A stretch of 64,000 nt of DNA from Dysosmobacter welbionis (lineage in GTDB: Bacteria > Bacillota > Clostridia > Oscillospirales > Oscillospiraceae): positions 1,240,001 through 1,304,000 of the forward strand of contig NZ_CP034413.3 of NCBI RefSeq assembly GCF_005121165.3. Direction: 5' to 3'. A model generated the notes under the pieces. The model searched no databases. It saw nothing but the letters and a program-made list of their open reading frames with translations, and was not told where the DNA came from. The translations under genes and the position numbers were made by a program. This document shows, in pieces, positions 17,434 through 24,804 of the stretch. The number at the start of each line of letters is the position of its first letter. Position 1 is the stretch's first letter.

Positions 17434-17609
17434 GTCCCGGGCGGGACGGCTATCTGCCATGTGGGCGGTTGCCCCGCAAGGGGCGAGCCCGCCAGCATCT
17501 CTCGCGGACTGCCGCTGCGGCCGTCCGTCCCGACCGGCCGCATCCGCTGTTCTACGGATTTGTAAAGGCCTCTGTGAAGAAAATAGAGGCTCAGGAGGTA
17601 ACACGATGA
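17355..17609 (+). repeat. Duplicated pyrG 3' end around a GC-rich palindromic spacer
   Basis: The 30 bases at 17355-17384 recur exactly at 17525-17554, and similarity continues to the end of each copy (TCTGTGGAGAAAATGGA versus TCTGTGAAGAAAATAGA). The second copy reads [20 protein letters not shown], the natural C-terminus of a CTP synthase, and its frame ends in a TGA overlapping the next ATG. Between the copies lie 91 bases of GC-rich inverted repeats (CCCGGGCGGGACGGC, TTGCCCCGCAAGGGGCGAG). Confidence 0.85.
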
Positions 17610-18679
17610 ATCATTTTGCTAAAATCGCCGCCCAGCTGGAATCCCGTGACCTGGACGGTATGCTGCTGACCCATGAGGCCAACCGTTTTTACGCCTCCGG
17701 CTTCCACTCCGCCGGAACCGACGGCATGGCCCTGGTCACCCGAGAGAAGTTCTATTACTTCACCGACTCCCGGTACACAGAGGCCGCCCGGCGGCATGTG
17801 CAGGATGCGGAGGTCCAGGAGGCAGGCCACGGCCGGGGCTATTCCGCCCTGCTGATGGAGGCCGTCCAGCGCCACAGCATCCAGCGCCTGGGGTTTGAGG
17901 ACGCCTATATGACCGTCCGGGAGCACGACGCCTATGCCCGGGCTCTGCCCTGTGAGCTGGTGCCCGCGGCGGACCTGCTGGCAGAACTGCGGGCGGTAAA
18001 GGACCCGGAGGAGCTGGAGATCATGATTGCCGCCCAGCGGATTGCGGAGAAGGCCCTGACGGATATCCTGAACGAGATCCGGCCCGGCGTCACGGAGAAG
18101 GAGATCGCCGCCCGGCTCCAGTATCTCATGCTCCACTACGGGGCGGAGGACAAGTCCTTCGATCCCATCGTGGTGTCCGGCCCCAACGGAAGCCTGCCCC
18201 ACGGGGTACCCTCGGAAAAGGTCATCCAGGCCGGGGAGTTCGTCACCATGGACTTCGGCTGCATCTATCACGGCTACTGCTCCGACATGACCCGTACCGT
18301 GGCGGTGGGATCCGTGACGGATGAGATGCGCCAGGTCTACGACACGGTGCTGCAGGCCCAACTGGCGGGTATCGCAGCCGCCCGGGCCGGGGCCACTGGA
18401 AAGGCCGTGGACGGCGCCGCCCGGGACATCATCCGGCAGGCGGGCTACGGTCCCTGTTTCGGCCACAGCTTCGGCCACAGCGTGGGAGTGGAGATCCACG
18501 AGGGGCCCAACGCCACTCCCTCCAACGACAAGCCCCTGCCCGCCGGGGCGGTGATCTCTGCCGAGCCGGGCATCTACCTGCCCGGGAAGCTGGGTGTGCG
18601 GATTGAGGACGTGCTGTACCTCACACCGGAGGGCTGTCAAAACCTCACTCTGGCCCCCAAGGAGCTGGTCATTCTCTGA
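17606..18679 (+). CDS. M24 family Xaa-Pro aminopeptidase
   Basis: 357 residues. The N-terminal creatinase-like domain (1-125) is followed by the pita-bread metallopeptidase. Dimetal ligands are visible in order: Asp in TMDFGCIY, Asp in CSDMTRTV, His in FGHSFGHSVGVEIHEGP, Glu in SAEPGIYLPG, and Glu in RIEDVLYL. It removes N-terminal residues preceding proline from peptides in the cytosol. The start follows CAGGAGGTAACACG, which lies inside the duplicated pyrG tail. Confidence 0.92.
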   Translation: MNHFAKIAAQLESRDLDGMLLTHEANRFYASGFHSAGTDGMALVTREKFYYFTDSRYTEAARRHVQDAEVQEAGHGRGYSALLMEAVQRHSIQRLGFEDAYMTVREHDAYARALPCELVPAADLLAELRAVKDPEELEIMIAAQRIAEKALTDILNEIRPGVTEKEIAARLQYLMLHYGAEDKSFDPIVVSGPNGSLPHGVPSEKVIQAGEFVTMDFGCIYHGYCSDMTRTVAVGSVTDEMRQVYDTVLQAQLAGIAAARAGATGKAVDGAARDIIRQAGYGPCFGHSFGHSVGVEIHEGPNATPSNDKPLPAGAVISAEPGIYLPGKLGVRIEDVLYLTPEGCQNLTLAPKELVIL

Positions 18680-18714
18680 CCCCGATTCAATCCCACGCAA
18701 GGAGGAAAAATCCC

Positions 18715-19008
18715 ATGGCAAGCTATATCGGCGCGTCCGCCGAGCAGGAGGACGCCGACCCCATTCTCATGGCCTTTGCCGCTGAGGCGACCAAGGGCGA
18801 CCCCGCCAGTCCGGAGGCCCGGGAGCTGGTGCTCCGCTGGCAGGCCCATCTGGTGAAGTTCAGCCGCAGCTGCGACGAGGAGAAGCTCCGCCGCCTGGCG
18901 GACCTGTACAGCTGGGACAACCGCTTTGCAGAGGTTCTGGACAGCTACGGCCCCGGCACAGCCCACTTCATGGGCGAGGCCATCGAGGCCTATTTGGAAA
19001 CCCTGTGA
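18715..19008 (+). CDS. Stand-alone TipAS-like antibiotic-recognition domain protein
   Basis: 97 residues. The pattern ELVLRWQAHLVKFSRSCDEEKLRRLADLYSWDNRFAEVLDSYGPGTAHFMGEAIEAY is that of the TipAS fold, an all-helical domain that traps thiopeptide antibiotics and is normally fused to a MerR DNA-binding domain. Here no DNA-binding part is present. It starts after GCAAGGAGGAAAAATCCC, 35 bases past the peptidase, with its own terminator following. It may act as a drug- or peptide-binding sponge, which is an inference. Confidence 0.8.
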   Translation: MASYIGASAEQEDADPILMAFAAEATKGDPASPEARELVLRWQAHLVKFSRSCDEEKLRRLADLYSWDNRFAEVLDSYGPGTAHFMGEAIEAYLETL

Positions 19009-19027
19009 ACGCCGTCGCGCACCGGCG

Positions 19028-19065
19028 CAAAACCGCCTCCGCCCCCGCTGGCGGAGGCAGTTTTT
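19028..19065 (+). terminator. Terminator after TipAS-like gene
   Basis: AAAACCGCCTCCGCC pairs with GGCGGAGGCAGTTTT (one mismatch), ending in TTTTT. Confidence 0.88.
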
Positions 19066-19101
19066 GCCCTTCCGGCCCCCGGTTTTCCGGCCTGCGGGCT
19101 G

Positions 19102-19130
19102 TTGACAAACCTGCGCCGGAGACGCATAAT
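19102..19130 (+). promoter_or_regulatory. Sigma-A promoter of the pyrophosphatase gene
   Basis: TTGACA (19102-19107), a 17-base spacer and CATAAT (19125-19130), about 57 bases before the start codon. Confidence 0.75.
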
Positions 19131-19187
19131 AAAGCTATCAACACGCCAAAAATTGGATGCCCCGCATCCACTTGAGAGGGAGTATTC

Positions 19188-20801
19188 ATGGACACCATCT
19201 ATATCACCGGACACCGGAACCCGGACACGGACTCCATCGTCTCCGCCATGGCCTACGCGGCGCTGAAGAACGCCCTTGGCCAGCGGCAGTACGAGGCCGC
19301 CCGCCTGGGCCAGATCAGTGACGAGACCCAGACCGTGCTGGATCGCTTCGGCTTCCAGCCCCCCAAGCTGCTGAACAACGTGCGTACCCAGGTCCGGGAC
19401 CTGGATTACGACACGCCCGCCACCCTGTCCGCCGCTGCCACCATCAGCCGGGCCTGGCGGACCATGCAGAAGGACAAGATCTCCGCCATCCCCGTGGCCA
19501 ATGAGGACGGGACCCTGTTCGGAATGCTCTCCGCCGGGGATGTGGCCAACTATGACATGTCCTCCGTCCGCAACCCTAAGGTGGGCGAGATCCCGGTGTA
19601 CAACCTGCTGTCCGTGCTGGAGGGCAAAATTCTCAACCAGGGCGGCGAGATGCGGGACGTGATCTCCGGTGAGGTCACCATCGCCCTGCCCGCCAGCCGG
19701 GAGAACCTGGTGTTCTCCGACCCGGGCAGCATCGTGGTCTGCGGCGACCAGCCAGACATGATCCGCCGTGCGCTGGAGATCGGCGTCAGCTGCATCATCG
19801 TCTGTCAGGCGGAGGTGGACCCGGAGCTGCTGGCCATGCAGACGGACACCTGCATCATCTCCACCGCCTATGACGCCTACCGGGCAGTGCGGCTCATCTA
19901 CCATGCCATGCCCATCAGCAGCATCTGCAAGAACAAGGATCTGGTGTGCTTCCACCTGGACGACTATATCGACGACGTGCAGAACACCGTGCTGGAAAGC
20001 CGCTTCCGGGCCTATCCCATTCTGGATGAGGAGGAGCGGGTGGTGGGCACCCTGTCCCGCTACCATCTGCTGCGGCCCCGCCGCAAGCAGGTGATCCTGA
20101 TGGACCACAACGAGAAGGCCCAGTCCGTACCGGGCCTGGACCAGGCGGAGATTCTGGAGATCATCGACCACCACCGGCTGGCGGACATCCAGACCAAGAA
20201 TCCCATCACTGTCCGGAACGAGCCCGTGGGCAGCACCACCACCATCGTGGCGGGGATGTATCAGGACAAGGGCCTGATGCCCACCGCCAAGATGGCGGGA
20301 TTGATGGCCGCGGCCATCGTCTCTGATACGGTCATGTTCAAGTCTCCCACCTGCACCCAGCGGGACATCGACGTGGCCAACCGCATGGCCCGGATCGCCA
20401 ACATCTCCCTCCAGGCGCTGGGACAGGTGATCTTCTCCGCCTCCGGCGGCGGTGCGAAGTCTGCAGAGGAGATCTTCCGCACAGACTACAAGGAGTTCCA
20501 CATCGCAGGCCACAACCTGGCGGTGAGCCAGGTCACCTGCATGGACTCCGACCAGCTGCTCCAGCGCAAGGGAGAGTTTTTGCAGCTCATGAGCTCCCTG
20601 CAGAAGAAGCAGGGCTTCGACATGGTAATCCTGATGATTACCGATGTACTGCTGGAGGGCACCCAGCTGCTGTTCGTGGGCGACAGGGACAGCATCCGCC
20701 AGGCCTTCAATGTGGAGGATGCGGAGGACGTGGTGTTCCTGCCCAAGGTCATGTCCCGGAAAAAGCAGGTCATTCCCATGCTCTCCGCCCTGTGGGGCTG
20801 A
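19188..20801 (+). CDS. Family II manganese pyrophosphatase with CBS and DRTGG domains
   Basis: 537 residues. The catalytic DHH domain is interrupted: GHRNPDTDS at the N-terminus, then an inserted regulatory block of a CBS motif (about 70-125), a DRTGG domain (about 130-245) and a second CBS motif (about 250-300), then LMDHNEKAQS, IDHHRLADI and the DHHA2 domain with SASGGG. It hydrolyses pyrophosphate to phosphate; the CBS/DRTGG block binds adenine nucleotides (AMP/ADP inhibit, diadenosine polyphosphates activate in known members). It has its own promoter and terminator. Confidence 0.93.
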   Translation: MDTIYITGHRNPDTDSIVSAMAYAALKNALGQRQYEAARLGQISDETQTVLDRFGFQPPKLLNNVRTQVRDLDYDTPATLSAAATISRAWRTMQKDKISAIPVANEDGTLFGMLSAGDVANYDMSSVRNPKVGEIPVYNLLSVLEGKILNQGGEMRDVISGEVTIALPASRENLVFSDPGSIVVCGDQPDMIRRALEIGVSCIIVCQAEVDPELLAMQTDTCIISTAYDAYRAVRLIYHAMPISSICKNKDLVCFHLDDYIDDVQNTVLESRFRAYPILDEEERVVGTLSRYHLLRPRRKQVILMDHNEKAQSVPGLDQAEILEIIDHHRLADIQTKNPITVRNEPVGSTTTIVAGMYQDKGLMPTAKMAGLMAAAIVSDTVMFKSPTCTQRDIDVANRMARIANISLQALGQVIFSASGGGAKSAEEIFRTDYKEFHIAGHNLAVSQVTCMDSDQLLQRKGEFLQLMSSLQKKQGFDMVILMITDVLLEGTQLLFVGDRDSIRQAFNVEDAEDVVFLPKVMSRKKQVIPMLSALWG

Positions 20802-20816
20802 GGAGCGCGTGGCCCC

Positions 20817-20865
20817 GCCGCCCGGCGCTTTCTGCTGAGGAAGCTGCCGGGCGGCTCTGTTTTTT
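20817..20865 (+). terminator. Terminator of the pyrophosphatase gene
   Basis: GCCGCCCGGC pairs with GCCGGGCGGC around a 19-base loop, followed by TCTGTTTTTTGG. Confidence 0.88.
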
Positions 20866-20918
20866 GGGAAATCTCCTGCCTCTGAAACATTTTCCAGAGA
20901 TTTTGTATAAATTCACCA

Positions 20919-20947
20919 TTGACTTTGCCTGTTTAAAGCAGTATGGT
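20919..20947 (+). promoter_or_regulatory. Promoter of the first PF04392 ABC operon
   Basis: TTGACT (20919-20924), a 17-base spacer and TATGGT (20942-20947). The RNA would start near 20954, giving a leader of about 250 bases. Confidence 0.6.
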
Positions 20948-20987
20948 GTAAAAGTACAAAGGCCGGTCGGCAGAAGGGAGCTCTTCC

Positions 20988-21095
20988 ATGGTTTTGTTTG
21001 CAGCAGCGTTCCGCACTGTGGCGGGGTTCTCTCGATTTTATGGCTGCCAGGTCCGCTATGCGGGCCGATATTGTCATAGGCAGAGCAGCCAGTGA
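20988..21095 (+). CDS. Candidate leader peptide rich in Tyr and Phe (35 aa)
   Basis: An ATG 7 bases after AGAAGGGAG opens 35 codons and stops at TGA 21093-21095. Residues 14-29 read FSRFYGCQVRYAGRYC; the peptide has Tyr at 18, 24 and 28 and Phe at 4, 8, 14 and 17. The reading frame runs through the structured part of the leader and stops just after the antiterminator strand at 21081-21090. This is the geometry of an amino-acid leader peptide that couples ribosome position to termination. No homologue is known to me. Confidence 0.55.
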   Translation: MVLFAAAFRTVAGFSRFYGCQVRYAGRYCHRQSSQ

Positions 21096-21164
21096 AGGTC
21101 CGGCGGCCGGTGGATCTCACCCCGTATGGAAGGCGGCTCTGCTCTTCGGACAGAGCCGCTTTTT
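21042..21164 (+). promoter_or_regulatory. Candidate transcription attenuator (competing hairpins) of the first ABC operon
   Basis: Three mutually exclusive pairings are visible. GGCTGC (21042-21047) pairs with GCAGCC (21085-21090), enclosing GGTCCGC-TAT-GCGGGCC. CAGAGCAGCC (21081-21090) pairs with GGCGGCTCTG (21132-21141) in 9 of 10 positions, an antiterminator. GCGGCTCTG (21133-21141) pairs with CAGAGCCGC (21151-21159) followed by TTTTT, the terminator. There is no T-box GGTGGNACCGCG sequence, unlike the second operon. Confidence 0.6.
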
Positions 21165-21205
21165 GTAATTTCCCCGCGATCAATCTTGAAAAGGAGATCT
21201 CTGCG

Positions 21206-22213
21206 ATGAAAAAGAAGTTTCTTGCCCTTGCGCTGACCGCCGTCATGGCTCTGAGCCTGGCTGCCTGCGGCGGCGACACCCAGTCCACAGATACCGATGC
21301 CGATACCAGCGGCGACGAGTCCGCCTCCGGCAGCCAGACCTACACCGTGGGTATTATCCAGCAGGTCCAGCACGAGGCCCTGGACGCCGCCACCCAGGGC
21401 TTTCAGGACGCCCTGACGGAACTGCTGGGCGACAGTGTCACCATCGACCCCCAGAACGCCTCCGGCGATACCGCCAACTGCACCACCATTGCCAACAACT
21501 TTGTCTCCCAGGGCGTGGACCTGATCATGGCCAACGGCACCACCGCTCTCCAGGCCGCTGCCACCGGCACCAGCACCATTCCCATTCTGGGCACCTCCAT
21601 CACCGAGTACGGCGTGGCTCTGGGCATTGACGGCTTTACCGGCACCACTGGCTACAACGTCTCCGGCACCTCCGATCTGGCGCCCCTGGACCAGCAGGCT
21701 GAGATGCTGCACACCTGGTTCCCCGACGCCCAGACTGTGGGCCTGCTGTACTGCTCCGCCGAGCCCAACAGCCAGTATCAGGTGGACACCGTCCAAGGCT
21801 ACCTGGAGGATCTGGGCTATACCTGCACCCAATACTCCTTCTCCGACTCCAACGACCTGTCCGCTGTGGCCTCCTCAGCCTGCACGGCCAGCGATGTCCT
21901 GTACGTTCCCACCGACAACACCGCTGCCAACAACGCCGAACTGATCGGCAACATCTCCCTGGACACCGGCACTCCCATCATCGCCGGTGAGGAGGGCATC
22001 TGCAAGGGCTGCGGCGTGGCCACGCTGACCATCAGCTACTATGACATCGGCTACAAAACCGGTGAGATGGCCTATGATATCCTGGTGAACGGCGCCGATC
22101 CCGCCACCATGCCCATCGAGTACGCCCCCCAGTTCACCCCCAAGTACAACCCCACCATGTGCGAGGCTCTGGGCCTGACCCCGCCCGACGGCTATGAGGC
22201 CATCGCCGAATAA
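21206..22213 (+). CDS. ABC transporter substrate-binding lipoprotein (PF04392 family), system 1
   Basis: 335 residues. A lipoprotein signal with lipobox LSLAACGG is followed by a low-complexity Asp/Ser linker and the two-lobed periplasmic-binding fold: YTVGIIQQVQHEALDAATQGF, then a hinge near GTSITEY, and YYDIGYKTGEMAYDIL near the end. PF04392 includes TrpX-type aromatic amino acid binders. AAGGAGATCTCTGCG precedes the ATG. It is the first protein gene of an SBP-permease-ATPase operon preceded by a Tyr/Phe-rich leader. Ligand unproven; an aromatic amino acid is the best guess. Confidence 0.87.
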   Translation: MKKKFLALALTAVMALSLAACGGDTQSTDTDADTSGDESASGSQTYTVGIIQQVQHEALDAATQGFQDALTELLGDSVTIDPQNASGDTANCTTIANNFVSQGVDLIMANGTTALQAAATGTSTIPILGTSITEYGVALGIDGFTGTTGYNVSGTSDLAPLDQQAEMLHTWFPDAQTVGLLYCSAEPNSQYQVDTVQGYLEDLGYTCTQYSFSDSNDLSAVASSACTASDVLYVPTDNTAANNAELIGNISLDTGTPIIAGEEGICKGCGVATLTISYYDIGYKTGEMAYDILVNGADPATMPIEYAPQFTPKYNPTMCEALGLTPPDGYEAIAE

Positions 22214-22290
22214 GGACGAATGGACGGAGAACCGATAAAGAGCCGGCGGATGTTTTCAAATTCTTGTCTGCAAAACTTCCGCCTTCACCG

Positions 22291-22427
22291 GCGGGGAGCC
22301 CTCTCCGGGGCTCTCCGCCGCCCGGTCTCCGTCCTATGGGCGGCGTCTGCGGTATGCCACCCTTCCGCCCCGTCATCCAAATCTTATCAACACACTTTCA
22401 GCGGAAAAGGGGCTTCCCCTTTCCGCT
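22291..22427 (+). promoter_or_regulatory. Two intercistronic hairpins between binding protein and permease
   Basis: GCGGGGAGCCC (22291-22301) pairs with GGGGCTCTCCGC (22307-22318), and AGCGGAAAAGGGG (22400-22412) pairs with CCCCTTTCCGCT (22416-22427). Neither is followed by a T run, so they are more likely 3'-end stabilisers or processing sites that raise binding-protein mRNA than full terminators. This 281-base gap holds no other gene. Confidence 0.5.
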
Positions 22428-22494
22428 GAACTTTGCTAGAATAGAGCAGCAAATTGCCTCCGGAAACAGCCGGGGGATTTTGGAGGGATTTCAC

Positions 22495-23445
22495 TTGAAC
22501 ATCATGCATCTGGTCAACGCCCTGCCGGGTGTGGCCGCCCAGGGACTGATCTGGGGCATCATGGCCATCGGCGTCTACATCACGTTCCGGATCCTGGACG
22601 TGGCCGACCTGACGGTGGACGGCACCATGGCTACCGGCGGCGCCGCCTTCATCATGCTGACCATGGCGGGGGCGCCGGTGCCGCTGGCGATGCTGGGGGC
22701 GTTTCTGGCGGGTGTGCTGGCGGGACTGGTCACCGGCCTGTTCCACACCGCCTGCGGCATTCCGGCAATCCTCGCCGGTATCCTCACCCAGCTGGCCCTG
22801 TACTCCGTCAACCTGCGGATCATGGGACAGGCCAACCGGCCCGTCAGCTCCCGACAGTATGACCTGCTGGTGGACCAGCAGAGCGTCCGCTCCCTGAGCC
22901 TGGACAACCCCATCCTGGTGGTAGCCATTTTTGTGGCGGCGGTCATTGCCCTGCTGTACTGGTTCTTCGGCACGGAGCTGGGTGCCTCCCTGCGGGCTAC
23001 TGGTTCCAACCCCAATATGTCCCGGGCCCAGGGCATCAACACCAACTTCACCAAGGTGCTGGGCCTGATGCTGTCCAACGGACTGGTGGCCCTGTCCTCC
23101 GCCCTGCTGGCCCAGTACCAGGGTTTCGCGGACGTGAACATGGGCCGGGGCGCCATCGTCATCGGCCTTGCCGCCGTCATCATCGGCGAGGTGATCTTCG
23201 GCAAAGTGTTCCGCAACTTTGCGCTGAAGATGCTGGCTGTGGCCATCGGCGCCATTTTGTACTACCTGGTGTACCAGGTGGTCATCTGGCTGGGCCTGAA
23301 CACCGATGACATGAAGCTCATCACCGCCCTGATCGTGGCGGCCTTTCTGGCCATCCCCTACTGGAAGGGGAAATACGCCCACGTCAAGGTGCCCGCCGGG
23401 AGCGCCAATGCCGGAGCAAAAACAGGAGGGGATCAGGATGCTTGA
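22495..23445 (+). CDS. ABC transporter permease, system 1
   Basis: About 316 residues with eight to nine membrane spans, of the branched-chain/TrpY-like permease type: GLIWGIMAIGVYITFRILDVADLTVDGTMATGG near the N-terminus and ATGSNPNMSRAQGIN before the coupling loop. TTG 22495 is 7 bases after TTGGAGGG and is preferred; ATG 22504 is the alternative. Its stop lies 8 bases inside the ATPase gene. Closely similar in layout to the system 2 permease, so the two operons are paralogous. Confidence 0.86.
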   Translation: MNIMHLVNALPGVAAQGLIWGIMAIGVYITFRILDVADLTVDGTMATGGAAFIMLTMAGAPVPLAMLGAFLAGVLAGLVTGLFHTACGIPAILAGILTQLALYSVNLRIMGQANRPVSSRQYDLLVDQQSVRSLSLDNPILVVAIFVAAVIALLYWFFGTELGASLRATGSNPNMSRAQGINTNFTKVLGLMLSNGLVALSSALLAQYQGFADVNMGRGAIVIGLAAVIIGEVIFGKVFRNFALKMLAVAIGAILYYLVYQVVIWLGLNTDDMKLITALIVAAFLAIPYWKGKYAHVKVPAGSANAGAKTGGDQDA

Positions 23446-24232
23446 GATCAAGGAGATCTGGAAGACGTTCAACGCCGGGACGGTCAATGAAAAGCAGGCC
23501 CTCCGGGGCGTCAGCCTGACGCTGAAGGACGGTGACTTCTGCACGGTCATCGGCGGCAATGGCGCCGGCAAGTCCACCATGCTCAATGCGGTGGCCGGCA
23601 CCTTTTCTGTGGACAGCGGCGCCATCGTCATCGACGGGGTGGACGTGACCCGCCTGCCGGAGCACAAGCGGGCCAAATTCATCGGTCGGGTGTTTCAGGA
23701 CCCTATGATGGGCACCGCCCCCACCATGCAGATCGAGGAAAATCTGGCGCTGGCGGCCCGCCGGGGCCAGCCCCGCGGCCTGGGCTGGGGCATCACCAAG
23801 ACGGAGCGGGCGGACTACCGGGAGCTGCTGCGGGACCTGGGGCTGGGTCTGGAGGACCGTCTGACCAGCAAGGTGGGGCTCCTCTCCGGCGGCCAGCGCC
23901 AGGCGCTGACGCTTCTGATGGCCTCTTTGAAGCGGCCCAAGCTTTTGCTGCTGGACGAGCACACTGCCGCCCTGGACCCCAAGACCGCCGCCAAGGTTCT
24001 GGCTCTCTCCGACCGGATCGTGGAGGAAAACGGCCTCACCACCATGATGGTCACTCACAACATGAAGGACGCCATCGTCCACGGCAACCGGCTCATCATG
24101 ATGTACGACGGCCGTATTGTCATCGACGTGTCCGGCGAGGAGAAGAAGAAGCTCACCGTTCCCGACCTGCTGGCCCTGTTCAGCAAAGTCAGCGGCTCTG
24201 ACGAAGCCGACGACAAGCTGCTGCTTTCCTGA
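23438..24232 (+). CDS. ABC transporter ATP-binding protein, system 1
   Basis: 264 residues. Walker A GGNGAGKST, Q-loop VFQDPMMG, signature LLSGGQRQAL, Walker B LLLLDEHTAALDP and switch His MVTHNMKDA. Start ATG 23438 has AGGAGG 8 bases upstream and overlaps the permease end by 8 bases. Energises uptake by system 1. The DEHTAALDP form with His is shared with the system 2 ATPase, confirming the duplication. Confidence 0.9.
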   Translation: MLEIKEIWKTFNAGTVNEKQALRGVSLTLKDGDFCTVIGGNGAGKSTMLNAVAGTFSVDSGAIVIDGVDVTRLPEHKRAKFIGRVFQDPMMGTAPTMQIEENLALAARRGQPRGLGWGITKTERADYRELLRDLGLGLEDRLTSKVGLLSGGQRQALTLLMASLKRPKLLLLDEHTAALDPKTAAKVLALSDRIVEENGLTTMMVTHNMKDAIVHGNRLIMMYDGRIVIDVSGEEKKKLTVPDLLALFSKVSGSDEADDKLLLS

Positions 24233-24266
24233 GCCGCGGAAAACCCGATTCAAACTGCATGTTACT

Positions 24267-24291
24267 CCCCGGCAGGGCCATCCTGCCGGGG
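24267..24291 (+). terminator. Terminator of the first ABC operon
   Basis: CCCCGGCAGG pairs with CCTGCCGGGG, followed by TAGTTCTTG, a short T-rich tail. Confidence 0.75.
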
Positions 24292-24352
24292 TAGTTCTTG
24301 CCCCGGATTTTATCTCTTTAAAGCAGCAAAAAAGATTTGTGCAAAATCACGG

Positions 24353-24381
24353 TTGACATTTCCGCCGCCGCTTCGTATAAT
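24353..24381 (+). promoter_or_regulatory. Consensus promoter of the T-box operon
   Basis: TTGACA (24353-24358), a 17-base spacer and TATAAT (24376-24381): a perfect sigma-A match. Confidence 0.88.
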
Positions 24382-24387
24382 GCAAAG

Positions 24388-24662
24388 CAATCAAGCAAAA
24401 CCGATGAGCAAGAGGAGTACCTGGTCAGGTCACCTTTCAGAGAGCCGTGGATGGTGGGATCACGGCAGAGAACTTTCCAGCGAATGGACTTGCGAGGGCA
24501 GCGCAAACGGCAAAATGCTCAGTAGCGTCTGACGGGGCCCGCACCCGTTATCCGGGCGGCGCGTATGAATGTACGTGGAACGAGCGGGCGCTTTGCGTCA
24601 ACTTGGGTGGTACCGCAGGATGGTTTCAAGTCTTGTCCCAAATATGGGGCAGGGCTTTTTTT
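24388..24662 (+). promoter_or_regulatory. T-box riboswitch, probable tryptophan specifier (TGG)
   Basis: Stem I opens near GCAAGAGGAGTA and closes with CTTGC; its 3' side carries the specifier region GCGAATGGACTTGC, with TGG at 24485-24487. The distal part has the usual AGAGAG and GGTGGGATCACGG elements. The T-box core GGGTGGTACCGC is at 24605-24616 and would pair with the uncharged tRNA CCA end. The terminator is AGTCTTGTCCC (24629-24639) with GGGGCAGGGCT (24646-24656) and a seven-T tail. Uncharged tRNA-Trp would therefore switch the operon on. The specifier is read by eye from alignment to the typical T-box layout. Confidence 0.85.
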
Positions 24663-24699
24663 GATTCCCCTGATCGGTCCGGGAAAGGAGTATGGAGAT

Positions 24700-24804
24700 A
24701 TGAAACACAATACCAGACGATGGCGCGGCCTGTGCTGCAATATCAATTCCCTGAACGGACCCCTTTCAAATATTCTGTATCAAAGATTGGAGAATCTATT
24801 ATGA
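24700..24804 (+). CDS. Small peptide overlapping the binding-protein start (34 aa)
   Basis: After the T-box terminator, GGAAAGGAG leads to an ATG at 24700 and a 34-residue frame starting MKHNTRRWRGLCCNINSL. Its TGA overlaps the ATG of the binding-protein gene by four bases, which suggests translational coupling. It contains one Trp. It is basic, with no signal peptide, and no family is recognised. It might only serve to bring ribosomes to the next start. Confidence 0.45.
   Translation: MKHNTRRWRGLCCNINSLNGPLSNILYQRLENLL

Noticed and set aside
15826-17604. A 592-codon minus-strand frame over pyrG
   Set aside because: Mirror of the CTP synthase frame; no domain.
20954-21200. Cobalamin riboswitch or T-box in the first ABC leader
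   Set aside because: A CCGCACTGT string recalls the B12 core, but the conserved GGTGAA..TCC and B12-box parts are absent; no T-box core sequence either.
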